Positions 6,652 through 7,252 of a stretch of 7,252 bases of DNA are shown one piece after another (the first letter of the stretch is position 1; every line of letters begins with the position of its first letter). The notes beneath the pieces were generated by a model. That model was given only the letters and a program-made list of their open reading frames with translations, ran no database searches and was not told the origin of the DNA. This DNA is from Acidobacteriota bacterium (lineage in GTDB: Bacteria > Acidobacteriota > Vicinamibacteria > Vicinamibacterales > UBA8438): assembly GCA_005778315.1 (NCBI GenBank), contig SXOW01000422.1, positions 1 through 7,252 on the forward strand, read 5' to 3'. Position numbers and translations under genes: made by a program.

Positions 6652-6675
6652 GCCGGGCCGTGCCCGCAGGTCGCT
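6641..6675 (+). other. Bulged hairpin spanning the ispE stop codon
   Basis: AGCGAC (6641-6646) pairs with GTCGCT (6670-6675), CTG (6648-6650) with CAG (6667-6669), and CGGGC (6654-6658) with GCCCG (6662-6666) around a CGT loop. This makes 14 base pairs with bulges of one and three bases, both on the 5' side. The TGA stop (6649-6651) lies inside the stem. No T-run follows, so it is not a classic intrinsic terminator, but it could slow polymerase, protect the message end or mark a processing point before the tRNA. Confidence 0.45.
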
Positions 6676-6704
6676 TGCTCGCCCTGGGACGGCCGGGATA
6701 AGAT
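6675..6704 (+). promoter_or_regulatory. Candidate promoter upstream of tRNA-Gln and prs
   Basis: TTGCTC (6675-6680) is followed by GATAAGAT (6697-6704), which offers GATAAG at 16-base or TAAGAT at 18-base spacing, each with four of six -10 matches. The start would be near 6710, about 100 bases before the tRNA. The rest of the 161-base gap after ispE (6705-6812) shows nothing else I can name. The tRNA may also be transcribed by read-through from ispE. Confidence 0.33.
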
Positions 6705-6812
6705 GCAGGATTGCGCGGGGGACCAGGAGACCCGCCAGGGTCAGCATCACGTTGCAGTGGCGACGGGGCCCAGGGGACATACAGCGAAACCGCGTGTGGG
6801 GCACCAGATTGT

Positions 6813-6888
6813 TGGGGCGTGGCCAAGCGGCTAAGGCGCGGGACTTTGAATCCCGTATTCGAAGGTTCGAATCCTTCCGCCCCAGCCA
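6813..6888 (+). tRNA. tRNA-Gln, anticodon UUG
   Basis: A complete 76-base cloverleaf with the CCA end encoded. The acceptor stem TGGGGCG (6813-6819) pairs with CGCCCCA (6878-6884). The D stem is GCC (6822-6824) with GGC (6835-6837). The anticodon stem CGGGA (6839-6843) pairs with TCCCG (6851-6855) around CTTTGAA, placing TTG at 6846-6848. The T stem GAAGG (6861-6865) pairs with CCTTC (6873-6877) around TTCGAAT. The discriminator G is at 6885 and CCA at 6886-6888. The weak first pair (U-A) fits tRNA-Gln. Every stem is fully paired. It lies between ispE and prs, as I recall for Pseudomonas. Confidence 0.98.
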
Positions 6889-6957
6889 CACCATCGATGC
6901 CGGTCACGTCCCCCTCTGAGGAGGCGGGTGCGGGGCGCGGAGCGGCGAAAGACGGGC

Positions 6958-7252
6958 ATGCGATACGGGCAATTGAAGCTGTTTTCGGGCACTGCGCACA
7001 CCCAGCTGGCGCGGGAGATCGCCACCTATCTCGGAGTGCCGATGGGACGGGCGAGTCTTCGCCGATTCTCCGATACTGAGGTGTCGTTTCAAATCGACGA
7101 GAACATCCGTGGCACCGACGTCTTCATCTTGCAGCCAACCTGTGCGCCGGTTGACCCGAACCTGATCGAGCTGTGCGTGATGATCGACGCGTTCCGGCGG
7201 TCGTCCGCCGCGCGGATTACGGCGGTCATGCCCTACTACGGCTATGCCCGCC
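6958..7252 (+). CDS. prs: Ribose-phosphate pyrophosphokinase, 3' end missing
   Basis: Prs makes PRPP from ribose 5-phosphate and ATP, feeding purine, pyrimidine, His, Trp and NAD synthesis. The frame begins MRYGQLKLFSGTAH and runs off the window after 98 codons; the full family is about 315 residues. Recognisable N-terminal motifs are RRFSDTEVSFQIDENIRGTD (family FxDGEVxVxIxENVRG, with Thr here in place of the usual Gly), VFILQPTCAPVDPNLIELCVMIDAFRRSSAARITAV (the subunit-contact and ATP-site region) and MPYYGYAR, where the window ends. The ATG at 6958 fits the family's usual N-terminus, but only a distant GGAG (6939-6942) precedes it. An in-frame GTG at 6928 would add ten residues and has GAGGAGG (6918-6924) just 3 bases away, closer than is usual. 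The gene starts 69 bases after the tRNA. Confidence 0.96.
   Translation, partial: MRYGQLKLFSGTAHTQLAREIATYLGVPMGRASLRRFSDTEVSFQIDENIRGTDVFILQPTCAPVDPNLIELCVMIDAFRRSSAARITAVMPYYGYAR

Noticed and set aside
6752..6783. Second possible promoter (TTGCAG ... CATACA) just before the tRNA
   Set aside because: The boxes match consensus at only three of six positions each and the spacing is 20 bases, so it is not supportable.
6545..7079. Overlapping frames on both strands giving peptides such as GFEPSNTGFKVPRLS, GRIRTFEYGIQSPAP and LRRGTLNPVFEGSNPSAP
   Set aside because: These are translations of the tRNA-Gln gene in the wrong sense or frame, a well-known source of false hypothetical proteins in databases.

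Overview
The window is a high-GC stretch of ordinary chromosome from what looks like a Gram-negative bacterium. The evidence for an outer membrane is an O-antigen-ligase-type membrane protein, a LolB-like lipoprotein, and a TPR protein with a Sec signal peptide. The phylum cannot be fixed from the sequence alone. An Acidobacteriota or Proteobacteria-like lineage is a reasonable guess, based on the mixture of genes and the Pseudomonas-like gene order at the right end. No phage, transposon, CRISPR or defence genes are visible.

Layout: (1) 1-1416, plus strand, is the 3' part of purH, the last two steps of de novo purine synthesis; its start lies outside the window. (2) 1413-2904, minus strand, holds a small Trm112/YcaR-type zinc-ribbon protein followed by a 12-TM O-antigen-ligase-family protein, which converges on purH so that both stop codons share one CTAG. 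(3) 2905-2992 is a short divergent promoter region with a candidate dyad operator. (4) 2993-7252, plus strand, is a row of TPR protein, LolB-like lipoprotein, ispE, tRNA-Gln(UUG) and prs, the last cut by the window edge.

The plus-strand row has the same order that I recall around the lolB-ispE-tRNA-Gln-prs locus of Pseudomonas, where a TPR-protein gene also precedes lolB. It joins lipoprotein delivery to the outer membrane (TPR and LolB), isoprenoid precursor synthesis (IspE, MEP pathway), a tRNA and PRPP synthesis (Prs). PRPP feeds purine synthesis, which PurH completes, so the two ends of the window are metabolically linked. The minus-strand pair is probably envelope-related: a glycan ligase or polymerase with a zinc-ribbon protein of the type often found near LPS genes.

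I looked for an undescribed system and did not find one. The most useful second-look items are the conserved gene row, the candidate operator in the divergent promoter, a 14-bp bulged hairpin across the ispE stop codon, a degenerate 12-bp tandem repeat at the ispE 3' end, and the CTAG shared by two stop codons.
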